The notes under the pieces are model-generated. The model searched no databases, was not told the DNA's origin, and saw only the letters and a program-made list of their open reading frames with translations. From Liolophura sinensis (taxonomy: Eukaryota; Mollusca; Polyplacophora; Chitonida; Chitonidae): 64,000 bases of DNA. The position numbers were made by a program, and so were the translations under genes. The stretch spans positions 7,750,501 through 7,814,500 of the forward strand of contig NC_088295.1 of NCBI RefSeq assembly GCF_032854445.1, written 5' to 3'. Below, piece after piece: positions 37,613 through 49,762 of the stretch (positions are counted from its first letter, which is position 1; each line of letters begins with the position of its first letter).

Positions 37613-37755
37613 AACCTTAAGACATCTCACAGTAGGATGACACTCTCAAATGGCGCCGCACCTCAACTATCTGAACATAAATAGCCATATATTACATAAA
37701 CAGCTCTAACCGAGGCTTTATACCTCTGCACTTCAAGTTTAAAATAGCTTTTTTT

Positions 37756-40700
37756 CGACTACAGCTCTACATGTATCCCAATAGGCCTGTAGCCATAACA
37801 ATATCCAGAACAGTACTTCTCCACATTACCAACTCTGTGTTAAGCACATCTACTAACACACGGTATTGGCATATCGATTACAGTACTACATGTATCCCAA
37901 TAGGCCTATAGTCATAACAATATCTAGGACAGTACTTCTCCACATTACTAACCCTGTGTTAAGCACATCTACTAACACACGGTATTGGCATATCGACTAC
38001 AGTTCTACATGTATCCCAATAGGCCCATAGTCATGACAATATCCAGAACAGTACTTCTCCACATTACCAACCCTGTGTTAAGCACATCTACTAACACAAG
38101 GTATTGGCATATCGACTACAGTTCTACATGTATCCCAATAGGCCTATAGTCATAACAATATCCAGAACAGTACTTCTCCACATTACCAACTCTATGTTAA
38201 GCACATCTACTAACACAAGGTATTGGCATATCGACTACAGTTCTACATGTATCCCAATAGGCCTATAGTCATAACAATATCTAGGACAGTACTTCTTCAC
38301 ATTACCAACCCTGTGTTAAGCACATCTACTAACACAAGGTATTGGCATATCGACTACAGTTCTACATGTATCCCAATAGGCCTATAGTCATAACAATATC
38401 CAGAACAGTACTTCTCCACATTACCAACTCTATGTTAAGCACATCTACTAACACAAGGTATTGGCATATCGACTACAGTTCTACATGTATCCCAATAGGC
38501 CTATAGTCATAACAATATCCAGAACAGTACTTCTCCACATTACCAACTCTGTGTTAAGCACATCTACTAACACAAGGTATTGGCATATCGACTGCAGTTC
38601 TACATGTATCCCAATAGGCCTATAGTCATAACAATATCCAGAACAGTACTTCTCAACATTACCAACTCTGTGTTAAGCACATCTACTAACACACGGTATT
38701 GGCATATCGACTACAGTTCTACATGTATCCCAATAGGCCTATAGTCATAACAATATCTAGGACAGTACTTCTCCACATTACTAACCCTGTGTTAAGCACA
38801 TCTACTAACACACGGTATTGGCATATCGACTACAGTTCTACATGTATCCCAATAGGCCCATAGTCATGACAATATCCAGAACAGTACTTCTCCACATTAC
38901 CAACCCTGTGTTAAGCACATCTACTAACACAAGGTATTGGCATATCGACTACAGTTCTACATGTATCCCAATAGGCCTATAGTCATAACAATATCCAGAA
39001 CAGTACTTCTCCACATTACCAACTCTATGTTAAGCACATCTACTAACACAAGGTATTGGCATATCGACTACAGTTCTACATGTATCCCAATAGGCCTATA
39101 GTCATAACAATATCTTGGACAGTACTTCTCCACATTACCAACCCTGTGTTAAGCACATCTACTAACACAAGGTATTGGCATATCGACTACAGTTCTACAT
39201 GTATCCCAATAGGCCTATAGTCATAACAATATCCAGAACAGTACTTCTCCACATTACCAACTCTATGTTAAGCACATCTACTAACACAAGGTATTGGCAT
39301 ATCGACTACAGTTCTACATGTATCCCAATAGGCCTATAGTCATGACAATATCCAATACAGTACTTCTCCACATTACCAACTCTGTGTTAAGCACATCTAC
39401 TAACACACGGTATTGGCATATCGACTACAGTTCTACATGTATCCCAATAGGCCTATAGTCATAACAATATCTAGGACAGTACTTCTCCACATTACTAACC
39501 CTGTGTTAAGCACATCTACTAACACACGGTATTGGCATATCGACTACAGTTCTACATGTATCCCAATAGGCCCATAGTCATGACAATATCCAGAACAGTA
39601 CTTCTCCACATTACCAACCCTGTGTTAAGCACATCTACTAACACAAGGTATTGGCATATCGACTACAGTTCTATATGTATCCCAATAGGCCTATAGTCAT
39701 AACAATATCCAGAACAGTACTTCTCCACATTACCAACTCTATGTTAAGCACATCTACTAACACAAGGTATTGGCATATCAACTACAGTTCTACATGTATC
39801 CCAATAGGCCTATAGTCATAACAATATCTTGGACAGTACTTCTCCACATTACCAACCCTGTGTTAAGCACATCTACTAACACAAGGTATTGGCATATCGA
39901 CTACAGTTCTACATGTATCCCAATAGGCCTATAGTCATAACAATATCCAGAACAGTACTTCTCCACATTACCAACTCTATGTTAAGCACATCTACTAACA
40001 CAAGGTATTGGCATATCGACTACAGTTCTACATGTATCCCAATAGGCCTATAGTCATGACAATATCCAATACAGTACTTCTCCACATTACCAACTCTGTG
40101 TTAAGCACATCTACTAACACACGGTATTGGCATATCGACTACAGTTCTACATGTATCCCAATAGGCCTATAGTCATAACAATATCTAGGACAGTACTTCT
40201 CCACAACACTAACTCTGTGTTAAGCACATCTACTAACACAAGGTATAGGCATATCTACTACAGCTCTACATGTATCCCAATAGGCCTATAGTCATAACAA
40301 TATCCAATACAGTACTCCTCCACATTACCAACTCTGTGTTAAGCACATCTACTAACAAAGGGCATAGGCATATCGACTACAGCTCTACATGTATCCCAAT
40401 AGGCCTGTAGTCATAACAATATCCAGGACAGTACTTCTCCACATTACCAACTCTATGTTAAGCACATCTACTAACACAAGGTATTGGCATATCGACTACA
40501 GTTCTACATGTATCCCAATAGGCCTATAGTCATAACAATATCCAGGACAGTACTTCTCCACATTACCAACCCTGTGTTAAGCACATCTACTAACACAAGG
40601 TATTGGCATATCGACTACAGTTCTACATGTATCCCAATAGGCCTATAGTCATAACAATATCCAATACAGTTCTTCTCCACATTACTAACTCTCCGTTAAG

Positions 40701-42527
40701 CACATCTACTAACACACTGTACTGGCATATCGACTACAGCTCTACATGCATCCCAATAGGCCTATAGTCATAACAATATCCAGGACAGTACTTCTCCACA
40801 TTACCAACTCTGTGTTAAGCACATCTACTAACAAAGGGCATAGGCATATCGACTACAGCTCTACATGTATCCCAATAGGCCTGTAGTCATAACAATATCC
40901 AGGACAGTACTTCTCCACATTACCAACCCTGTGTTAAGCACATCTACTAACACAGGGCATAGGCATATCGACTACAGCTCTACATGTATCCCAATAGGCC
41001 TATAGTCATAACAATATCCAGGACAGTACTTCTCCACATTACCAACTCTGTGTTAAGCACATCTACTAACAAAGGGCATAGGCATATCGACTACAGCTCT
41101 ACATGTATCCCAATAGGCCTATAGTCATAACAATATCCAGAACAGTACTTCTCCACATTACCAACTCTATGTTAAGCACATCTACTAACACAAGGTATTG
41201 GCATATCGACTACAGTTCTACATGTATCCCAATAGGCCTATAGTCATAACAATATCCAGAACAGTACTTCTCCACATTACCAACTCTGTGTTAAGCACAT
41301 CTACTAACACAGGGCATAGGCATATCGACTACAGCTCTACATGTATCCCAATAGGCCTATAGTCATAACAATATCCAGGACAGTACTTCTCCACATTACC
41401 AACTCTGTGTTCAGCACATCTACTAACACAAGGTATAGGCATATCGACTGCAGTTCTACATGTATCCCAATAGGCCTATAGTCATGACAATATCCAGAAC
41501 AGTACTTCTCCACATTACCAACTCTGTGTTAAGCACATCTACTAACACAAGGTATTGGCATATTGACTACAGCTCTACATGTATCCCAAGAGGTCTATAG
41601 TCTGCGATATCCAGGACAGTACTTCTCCACAGTACTAACGCTGTGTTAAGCACATCTACTAACACAAGGTATAGGCATATCGACTGCAGTTCTACATGTA
41701 TCCCAATAGGCCTGTAGTCATAACAATATCTAGGACAGTACTTCTCCACATTACTAACTCTGTGTTAAGCACATCTACTAACACAAGGTATAGGCATATC
41801 TACTACAGTTCTACATGTATCCCAATAGGCCTATAGTCATGACAATATCCAATACAGTACTTCTCCACATTACCAACCCTGTGTTAAGCACATCTACTAA
41901 CACACGGTATTGGCATATTGACTACAGCTCTATATGTATCCCAAGAGGCCTATAGTCTGCGATATCCAGGACAGTACTTCTCCACAATACTAACTCTGTG
42001 TTAAGCAGATCTACTAACACACGCTATTAGCATATCGACTACAGCTCTACATGTATCCCAATAGGCCTATAGTCATAACAATATCCAGGACAGTACTTCT
42101 CCACATTACCAACTCTGTGTTAAGCACATCTACTAACACAAGGTATAGGCATATCGACTACAGTTCTACATGTATCCCAATAGGCCTATAGTCATAACAA
42201 TATCCAGGACAGTACTTCTCCACATTACCAACTCTGTGTTAAGCACATCTACTAACACAAGGTATAGGCATATCGACTACAGTTCTACATGTATCCCAAT
42301 AGGCCTATAGTCATAACAATATCCAGAACAGTACTTCTCCACATTACTAACCCTGTGTTAAGCACATCTACTAACACACTGTACTGGCATATCGACTACA
42401 GCTCTACATGTATCCCAATAGGCCTATAATCATAACAATATCCAGAACAGTACTTCTCCACATTAACAACTCTGTGTTAAGCACATCTACTAACACAGGG
42501 CATAGGCATATCGATTACAGTACTACA
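37756..42527 (+). repeat. 119-bp satellite array, about 40 monomers, with higher-order structure
   Basis: Each 119-bp monomer runs through CTACATGTATCCCAATAGGC, CTATAGTCATAACAATATCC, ACAGTACTTCTCCACATTAC, GTTAAGCACATCTACTAACA and TTGGCATATCGACTACAG. Diagnostic variants recur at fixed distances: AGGCCCATAGTCATGAC starts at 38021, 38854 and 39568, which is 7 and then 6 monomers apart. The blocks between are nearly identical, so the left half is built of a 6-7-monomer higher-order repeat (714-833 bp). The right half (after about 40200) is more varied. No coding potential. Its role is unknown; it could be a local or a chromosome-wide satellite. Confidence 0.97.
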
Positions 42528-43391
42528 TTCTCCTTAACTTGAAAGAGACATATAGGATATGTTTTTTCTGGGCTCCGGGTTTAGTTAGACTTCGAGTTAG
42601 ACGCCTATATTCATTAAAGCTGTGGCCAAATGAACAACGCCAGCGAAGATTGTATCCCTGAAGTTTATCCATCCAAGAAATAAGGATGAATGTTGGCTCT
42701 ACGACTTCCCACAATACAGTTTAGTGACAAAAATAAACCATCTGCATTTTAACATCCTGCCCGTGTTGGTTGATCTATGGCCGAATTATTTTAAGAGTTC
42801 GATTAACACTGGGACTATGTTACCGATCTCTACTGTTTAGGATTAAAACTGTGCGAGGGATGACGGGAAATGCGCAAAGCCGACAAATGATCCCATTGAC
42901 TAAAACGTCATTACTGCAAGTGTTCACAGTACATTATCAGTGCAACAGCACAAGTCATTCTCGTTACGGAGTAATATCATCTGCTGGCAGTAAGGTACTC
43001 TCCGAATACCATAAACAAAGGTATACCTCATTCGCATGATAATAAATATAGAGTCACTGAAACTACGAACAGTTAAATAAACATGTCATCAATAAGCATG
43101 TCAATGTACATACTTCTTTCGCAAGGCCAAGTTATTCCACAAAAACGTACTGACAGTTTCCAGCAGTGCTAATTTTATCGCACTAATTTCATTTACACCA
43201 AAAGCGTCTTTGCAACAGATTTGTACGGTTATTAAGGCCAAAAAAAAACAGATGCCCGGGCGCTCTGACTCATAATGATATGTCACTTGAGATGAAAATT
43301 CATTTAACATAAACTAAATCCAATTATCTGGAGTTGTCCAAACTTGGGACTACAATACATCGAATATGTTTCCTTTTTTGGTATTTGTCAT

Positions 43392-43650
43392 CCATTGTTT
43401 CTGGTACATCATTTGTCAGCATCGTTTAAGGTACACCATTTGTCAGCAATTGATTCTGGTACATCATTTGTCAGCAATTGTTTCTGATACACCATTTGTC
43501 AGCCATTGTTTCTGGTACACCATTTGGCACCCATTGCTTCTGATTGGCCTACACCATTTGTCAGCCATTGTTTCTGGTTCACCATTTGCCACCCATTGTT
43601 TCTGGTTTACCATTTGCCACCCATTGCTTCTGGTAGGCCTACACCATTTA
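43392..43650 (+). repeat. 28-bp minisatellite in copy A, 9 units
   Basis: Unit CCATTGTTTCTGGTACACCA plus TTTGTCAG. Two units carry an extra TTGGCC/AGGCCT-like 6 bp. The unit has no stop in any plus-strand frame, which explains the open frames over it. Confidence 0.9.
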
Positions 43651-43985
43651 CCGCGTAATTCCTTTTCCTTAAACACGTCCGGACAATCCACAACCCAAAA
43701 TGGACTGTGTTGTGCAGCCTTTTAGTGCAACAGCAAAAGCGGTGTGTCCCGGCTGGTGAGGGCCGGGATATATAGTGTCAAGTCTGTCTGTGTTCACGGC
43801 ATAACGGCAATAAGTGAAAGCCTGACAGAAGTCCCAACAAGACAAATACAACCTGCATTATCCCAGTGTTGACAAATCACACTTTTCTTAGAAAACCATA
43901 AGAGGCTTGTGTAGTTAAGTAAATTGTTGTGCACTTAAATGAGAAGATTAAGTCCGAGTGTGTCCGGTAATCAGATCGCCTGGCC

Positions 43986-44246
43986 TATTTATTTATTTAT
44001 TTATTTATTTGATTGGTGTTTTACGCCATACTCAAGAATATTTCACTCATGCGACGGCGGCCAGCATTATGGTGGGTGGAAACCGGGGAAACCCAGGACC
44101 ATCCGTGGGTTTCTGTCAGACCTTCACACGTAGGGCCGGAGAGGAAGCCAGCATGAACTCTTGAACTCACAGCGACCGCATTGGTGAGAGACTCCTGGGT
44201 CATTACGCTGCGCTAGCGCGCTAACCAACTGAGCCACGGAGGCCCC
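43986..44246 (-). mobile_element. V-type SINE, full length and young, 11-bp target-site duplication
   Basis: Complete from tail to head in reverse: six TTTA units, GATTGGTGTTTTACGCCATA, CGGCGGCCAGCATTATGGTG, the core, the B-box, then the intact head with A-box (TGGCTCAGTTGGTTAGCGCG on the minus strand) and GGGGCCTCCG. ATCGCCTGGCC flanks it at 43975-43985 and 44247-44257. Copy B lacks it at the matching place, so it entered after the duplication. Confidence 0.95.
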
Positions 44247-45026
44247 ATCGCCTGGCCCACAGAGAAAGCAAGGTTTGCTACATCACATTTCTGTCTCATT
44301 TCCACAAATGGCTAACGTGTTTGTGGTATTTTTGTACATACAGCATTTGTTCGAAATATCAGTGCATCAGTACCGATGTCATTCTTCACACAATCTGAAT
44401 ATATGCTTATACAATAAGCAAGTCTGTACTCAACTAAACACATGCAGATATCGAGAAAATACCAAAAATGATATCCACTACTAATGTAGGATATGTATTC
44501 TATTGCTCTAGTTTATGGACGAGACTAAAAGAAAATATTGCTTTGGTGCGACAATACCGCAGTGTGAACTAAATGTCGGTCACACAACGTAATTGCTCAT
44601 TTTAAGAGGCTTTTAAATATAAATGAGCATAAACGGTGTTTCCGAACATGTATGATGAATATAGATTTTTTATCATTTGAATTAGTTTGGATTACTTTTT
44701 GTGGTTTTCACACGTTTGTTTGCAATTTATATGGACAGCTATTCCATAAAAACTATGATTTGGCCCCAGCGCTTTGGTCTTTCCGCTAAGCAGAAATGCG
44801 CATCCTACTCGATCACCTTCATACACATGTATAAAGGCCTCAGGTTGGCCCTGATTATCTGACATGTCTTGACATGTTCAAAACCATGGCGGTTGGAATG
44901 TTAGACAAGTATCATTAAAAATATCTGATCTATGAACAGCTTGAGTAAGAGATCGCAAGGCAAAACTTGACACCCCAATGACAAAGGATGACTGATATTG
45001 CTTTACGCGAAATGTCCCATGATGCG

Positions 45027-45101
45027 GACAGTTTTCTCCCGTACCGACAGTCTCTACCTACCGCAGCGGGTGCTCTACCAACTGAGCCATCGTGGCCGTT
45101 C
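45027..45101 (-). other. tRNA-like fragment joined to one GTACCGACAGT unit
   Basis: On the minus strand GGCCACGATGGCTCAGTTGG, TAGAGCACCCGCTGCGG is a good tRNA 5' half with A-box. It continues into GAGACTGTCGGTACGGGAG instead of a B-box, so it is not a functional tRNA. It looks like a SINE head remnant. The appended unit is the one that is greatly amplified in copy B. Confidence 0.6.
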
Positions 45102-45271
45102 CTTTACTGTAATGATCTAACTCTTCAAATGCTTTAGCACACGATTAGAAACCCATAGCTAATATAACTATCAAATCAGTATAAAATCACTTTGACTGAG
45201 TGAAATAAGAGAACAAATCAAGAGAAGGCATGATTCATTTGCACATTTAAAAACATACCTCAAAGCATAGT

Positions 45272-45536
45272 GGGGCCTCTGTGGCTCAGTTGGTTAGCGC
45301 GCTAGCGCAGCGTAATGACCCAGCCTCTCACCACTGCGGTCGTTGTGAGTTCAAGCCCAGCTCATCTGGCTTCCTCTCCAGCCCTACGTGGGAAGGTCTG
45401 CCACCAGCCTGCGGATGGTGGTGAGTTTCCCCCCGGTCTCTGTCCGGTTTCCTCCCACCATAATGCTGGCCGCCGTCGTATAAGTTAATTATTCTTGAGT
45501 ATGGCGTAAAATACCAATCAAATAAATAAATAAATA
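45272..45536 (+). mobile_element. V-type SINE, full length
   Basis: Starts GGGGCCTCTGTGGCTCAGTT with a complete A-box and B-box (GTGAGTTCAAGCCC). The core and 3' domain are intact (CACCATAATGCTGGCCGCCG, GAGTATGGCGTAAAATACCA) and the tail is AAATAAATAAATAAATAAA. The target-site duplication is not clear. Confidence 0.95.
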
Positions 45537-45730
45537 AAATAAACAAAACATGGTTGGACACCTCTTTCAGCAGTTGTCACCACGAGGTGGATGTAACACT
45601 GCAAAAAAGCTATTGTCATTCATATATTCAAAATATATTTCATTGTTCTTTAGCGCAATTAAAGAATTCAAAAGCTTTGCCACATGTGATGTACAATTAT
45701 ACACAACATATTGGTGCAAGAAAAATTGTT

Positions 45731-45960
45731 GTCACGAGGGTCACAGGAACATTAGACTGCACAAACGACCACACCAGGGTTGCCCAAGACCGTTTATTGT
45801 CACGGTGGTCACAGGAACATTAGACTGCACAAACGACCACACCAGGGTTGCCCACGACCGTTTATTGTCACGAGATCACAGGAACATTACACTGCACAAA
45901 CGGCCACTCCAGGGTTGCCCACGACTGCTTATCGTCACAAGTTCCACAAGAACGCTTAAA
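45731..45960 (+). repeat. 68-bp minisatellite, 3.4 copies
   Basis: Units begin GTCACG(A/G) at 45731, 45799 and 45867, with a partial one at 45934. Each holds CACAGGAACATTAGACTGCA, CAAACGACCACACCAGGGTT and GCCCACGACCGTTTATT. Overlapping frames here are by-products. Confidence 0.92.
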
Positions 45961-46804
45961 GCGCGGGAACCCACAATTTCCCAGTTCAAGGTCAGTATTC
46001 AAGTTATTGCAATTTAGATGCAGTAATCCACTGAAAATGGCTGTTCACATGATATACCTTCTCAAATTACCTCTACTAGTTTTTTGCCTTCGAAATGGAA
46101 AATTCCTTTCATTGGGATCAGAAAGGGCGAGTTCTATTCAGCTTATATAATAACACACCAACAGAAATATTAAATAACACTGCAATCTGACAGATCCAGA
46201 GACATACCGTTTACGCCATCTGACATCTAGTTCACATCTTTATGATACAGATAGGTTAGCATGCCAACGTCATTACCTACAATGACATGGTTTATTCATT
46301 TGTTTGATTCAATAATGCTTTACGTCAAAATCAATTAGTAAAAAATGAAGAAATGAAAATGAAGAATAAATGCAGCCCGAAAAAAATATTTGCAAATATG
46401 TCATATCCATTCCCAAATAGAGTTGCATACAATGACTCTGGACATGAATTTGAACACATAACGATATTGGCTGTAATCCAGTTGGCAGCTTCGGTACTTG
46501 GCTCAAAGATGGAACAATCCTACATATCTTTTCTCTTTAAAACTTCAAATAGGGATTTTTGATGAGAAATTAAAGCCGTGTTGAATAGTAACGTTGTGTG
46601 TATAATCCATTAGCCCTACCTCCATCGTTTCCTCTAGTTGTATTCCCATAAACCCATAGTAACTCTCCGTCCTTTAAGCATGTACGCTGACACAGGCACG
46701 GTTGCCTTATTGACTCCAGCTCTACACTTTTTACTTAACTTACAACACACACTTAATGTATGTTCCCTGAGATAGGGGTTAAGTGAGATTGTGTGGAAAG
46801 CTTC
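45961..46804. other. Between the two element copies; short repeat only
   Basis: No gene seen. 46282-46375 matches the short dispersed repeat at 37525-37612. Confidence 0.4.
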
Positions 46805-47548
46805 TATTTAAAATACAGTGTTGGCCAAATGAACCATATCAACGAGGCTCAGGAATTCACCAGTCATTCATCCGGGTGATAAAGATGATTCTGTGCTCTA
46901 CAGTGTCACTTGTTTACGGTTCAGTAACAGAAATAAACCGTTTGTATTCTACCCGCCTGCCTGGTTGGTCCACAAATGACCGAATTATTCTGACAGTTCG
47001 GTCAACTATAGCACTATATTATTGATCTCCACTGATTAGATCTAAAACGTGAAGGAAAAAGCACAAAGCCGACAAATGATCCCATTCACTAGTCTTATAC
47101 TACTAGGTGTTTTGGAAATGCATTATGCAACAGCGCCAGACATTCTGGTTACAATGTCACATCATCCTCTCGCAGAGAGACCATTACCATCCGCCATCTC
47201 AAACAGCAAACTTTACGTCAAATGAAACGAAATGATTCTAAAGTAGCATTAAAACGAGCTACGATTACAGTGTGTCTTGAAAAGACCATTGGTTAAAGGG
47301 CAAACATTAAGTGGCCACTGTTGAATGTGGACAATCATTAATCAGGCAACAAATATGAATTGCCACAAATAAATGATTTTGAATTAAATGAGCTGTTACA
47401 TTGCCTATATTCTCGCTAGAGGTTTACAAGTGTCATTTCTTGGTTTATGTGGGAATAAAGCAATTAAATTAATATGAATTAAATAATCTAGAGACTTTTC
47501 AATCCCCTTTGTGGTGATATTCCACTAATGTTTCCTCTTTCCACTTTA

Positions 47549-47605
47549 CTTCCTACTGTCTGCTCTACTTCTTGCTGTCTACTCTACTTCCTGTTGCCCA
47601 CTCTT
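47549..47605 (+). repeat. 19-bp pyrimidine-rich repeat, 3 copies
   Basis: CTTCCTACTGTCTGCTCTA is followed by two variants of the same length. It lies in the stretch present only in copy B. Confidence 0.7.
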
Positions 47606-48035
47606 TTTTCTAATTGTCCAATCCTAATAATGCATACACACGCATACCTAATTCAGAAGGTACATGTAGTAAATCTTAATAAACCCTACCCCCCTTTCGA
47701 CTTTTATCACCGAATAGGTGCTATAAAACTACACTGAAATTACGTACAGTTAAACAAACATGCCATCAATAAGCATGTCCAGGCACATACTCGTGAACAC
47801 AAGGTCAAATTATGCCACAAAAATGTTATGGCAGTTTCCAGTGGTGCTTATTTTATCGCACTAATTTGATCTACACCAAATGCATTTATGCAACAGATAT
47901 GTTCGGTTGACACAGCCCAAAGGAACCAGACGCTCGTGGGCTCTGCATAATACTGATATGTCAATGGAGATGAAAAGTCACTTAACATGACCAAAGTCGA
48001 TAGTCCAAAAAAACAGTACATGCTTCCTTTTCTGA

Positions 48036-48325
48036 CATTTGTTTCTCATACACCAGTTGCCAGGCATTGTTTCTCATACACCATTTGCCAGGCATTGTTT
48101 CTCATACACCATTTGCCAGGCATTGTTTCTCATACGCCATTTGCCAGGCATTGTTTCTCATACACCATTTGCCATCCATTGTTTCTCATACACCATTTGC
48201 CAGGCATTGTTTCTCATACACCATTTGCCACCCATTGTTATACACCATTTGCCACCCATTGTTTCTCATACACCATTTGCCACCCATTGTTTCTCATACA
48301 CCATATGCCACCCATTGTTTTTGTT
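48036..48325 (+). repeat. 28-bp minisatellite in copy B, about 10 units
   Basis: Unit GCATTGTTTCTCATACACCA plus TTTGCCAG. One unit (about 48229-48255) is shortened. More homogeneous than the array in copy A and fixed for TCTCATAC instead of TCTGGTAC, so each array has been homogenised separately. Confidence 0.92.
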
Positions 48326-49048
48326 TCTCGCGCAATTCATTTTCCCCACACACATCCGGACAATCCACAGCCCAAAATGGACTGTGCTGTGGAGCCTGTT
48401 GCTGCTATCAGATACATAACAGCAAAAGCGGCGTGTCCCGGCTGGTGAGGGCCGGGATATATATTGACGAGTCTGTCTGTGTTCACGGCATAACGGTAAT
48501 CAGTGAAAGCCTGACAGAAGACAGCCGACTGAACAAGGCGTAGTTATGATCTATGGCCGTATCCCGACAAGACAATACAACCTGCATTATCACAGTGCTG
48601 ACAAATCACATTTTTCTTGAAAAACCATAAGAGGCTTGTGTAGTTAAGTAAATAGCTGTGCATTTGAATGAGAAGATTAAGTCCAAGTATGTTTCGTAAT
48701 CAGATTGTCTGGTCCATAGAGAAAAAACATTGCGGCTACGTTACACTTGTATCTCATTTCCACGACTGCCTAACGGGTTTTTGGTAATTTTGCGTTTACA
48801 CCATTTGCTGGAATTATCAGTGCATCAGTCCAGATATCATTTACCAGACAAAATGGACATATACGAATGAATGCATTGAGCCATCCAGGTAGAGTAGATT
48901 AAACAAAAACACTGAATCTGATCAACCTGATATATATTTACTCAATGTTTTACAAAGCGGCATTCATGAGTGTCCTCAGCAGAGAATGGGTTCACACAAC
49001 AGACAATAATAGACTCAATTATACATATGTAGACACGGAGATTTTATG

Positions 49049-49160
49049 TACTTATTTATTCGATTTTGGTTTAAGGCACTACCCAGGAACAATTCATAGA
49101 TACGACAGCCGTCACTTATGGATGAATGGAAGCGATCCTGCAACGGCAGATTGTTGTCAG
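49049..49160 (-). mobile_element. V-type SINE relic
   Basis: TTATTTATTCGATTTTGGTT, TAAGGCACTACCCAGGAACA, ATTCATAGATACGACAGCCG and TTATGGATG follow the reverse SINE 3' domain with many changes. It is much older than the other copies. The 103-codon frame over it is a by-product. Confidence 0.55.
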
Positions 49161-49762
49161 TATGTGTGTCACATCATATTTTGCCAGCGATCTCCAAAAT
49201 GGGTCATACGAGGGGATCCGGACGCTTTTTGTCACGAATGCAGGAAACTCTTGTGAGTTTATTGTCGGAGACAGGGGTTGATTTGTCGGACATGGAAAAT
49301 GGTCCTCATTGCTAGATTGGAAATGTATATATCTATACTTTGATGCTGTAAAAACATGGCATTAAATTCAAATGACAATATTACCGCGGAATGACAGTAT
49401 AGCACGGGAGGTGTTTCGGAACATATACGATGAGTAAAGGTTCTTTTGTAAGTTAATTTACCTTGTGGTGTTCACACGTTTTCATGTAATTTGTATGGAC
49501 AGCTATTCCCTTCCGCTGTCACTATGACGGACTTTCCAGGGCATCCGTCTTTCCGCAACGCAGACATGCGCTTCGTGCTCCATCACCTTCATATACGTGT
49601 AACAGCCCATAAAAATGACCCGGATTATCCATCATGTCGACATCTTCAAATCCACGACGGTTGGACGGGTATCATTATAAATATCTAAGCTATGAATAGC
49701 TTCAATAGGAGATCTGTCAGTCATACCTCAGAAAACCCTGACACATCATCCTTACAGGGAGT

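Larger units (their letters stand above)
42615..45055 (+). repeat. Duplicated element, copy A
   Basis: Aligns in the same orientation with 46805-49810. Shared landmarks are TGGCCAAATGAAC, AAGCCGACAAATGATCCCAT, TTTTATCGCACTAATTT, a 28-bp array, AATGGACTGTG-TGTG, GCGTGTCCCGGCTGGTGAGG, GTCTGTCTGTGTTCACGGCA, CCATAAGAGGCTTGTGTAGT, TATGGACAGCTATTCC and one CTCCCGTACCGACAGT. It is interrupted by a younger SINE (43986-44246). No protein is encoded, so it is either a non-autonomous mobile element or a segmental duplication. Confidence 0.85.

Noticed and set aside
37756-42527. Repeat-encoded protein or RNA gene array
   Set aside because: Stops occur in the frames of the monomer, and no promoter or tRNA/5S-like box is visible.
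45041-45101. tRNA gene on the minus strand
   Set aside because: Good 5' half only; no B-box and no 3' half.
47987-48543. Three overlapping ORFs of 126-158 codons over the 28-bp array
   Set aside because: All three frames are open because the repeat unit lacks stops. No frame is favoured.
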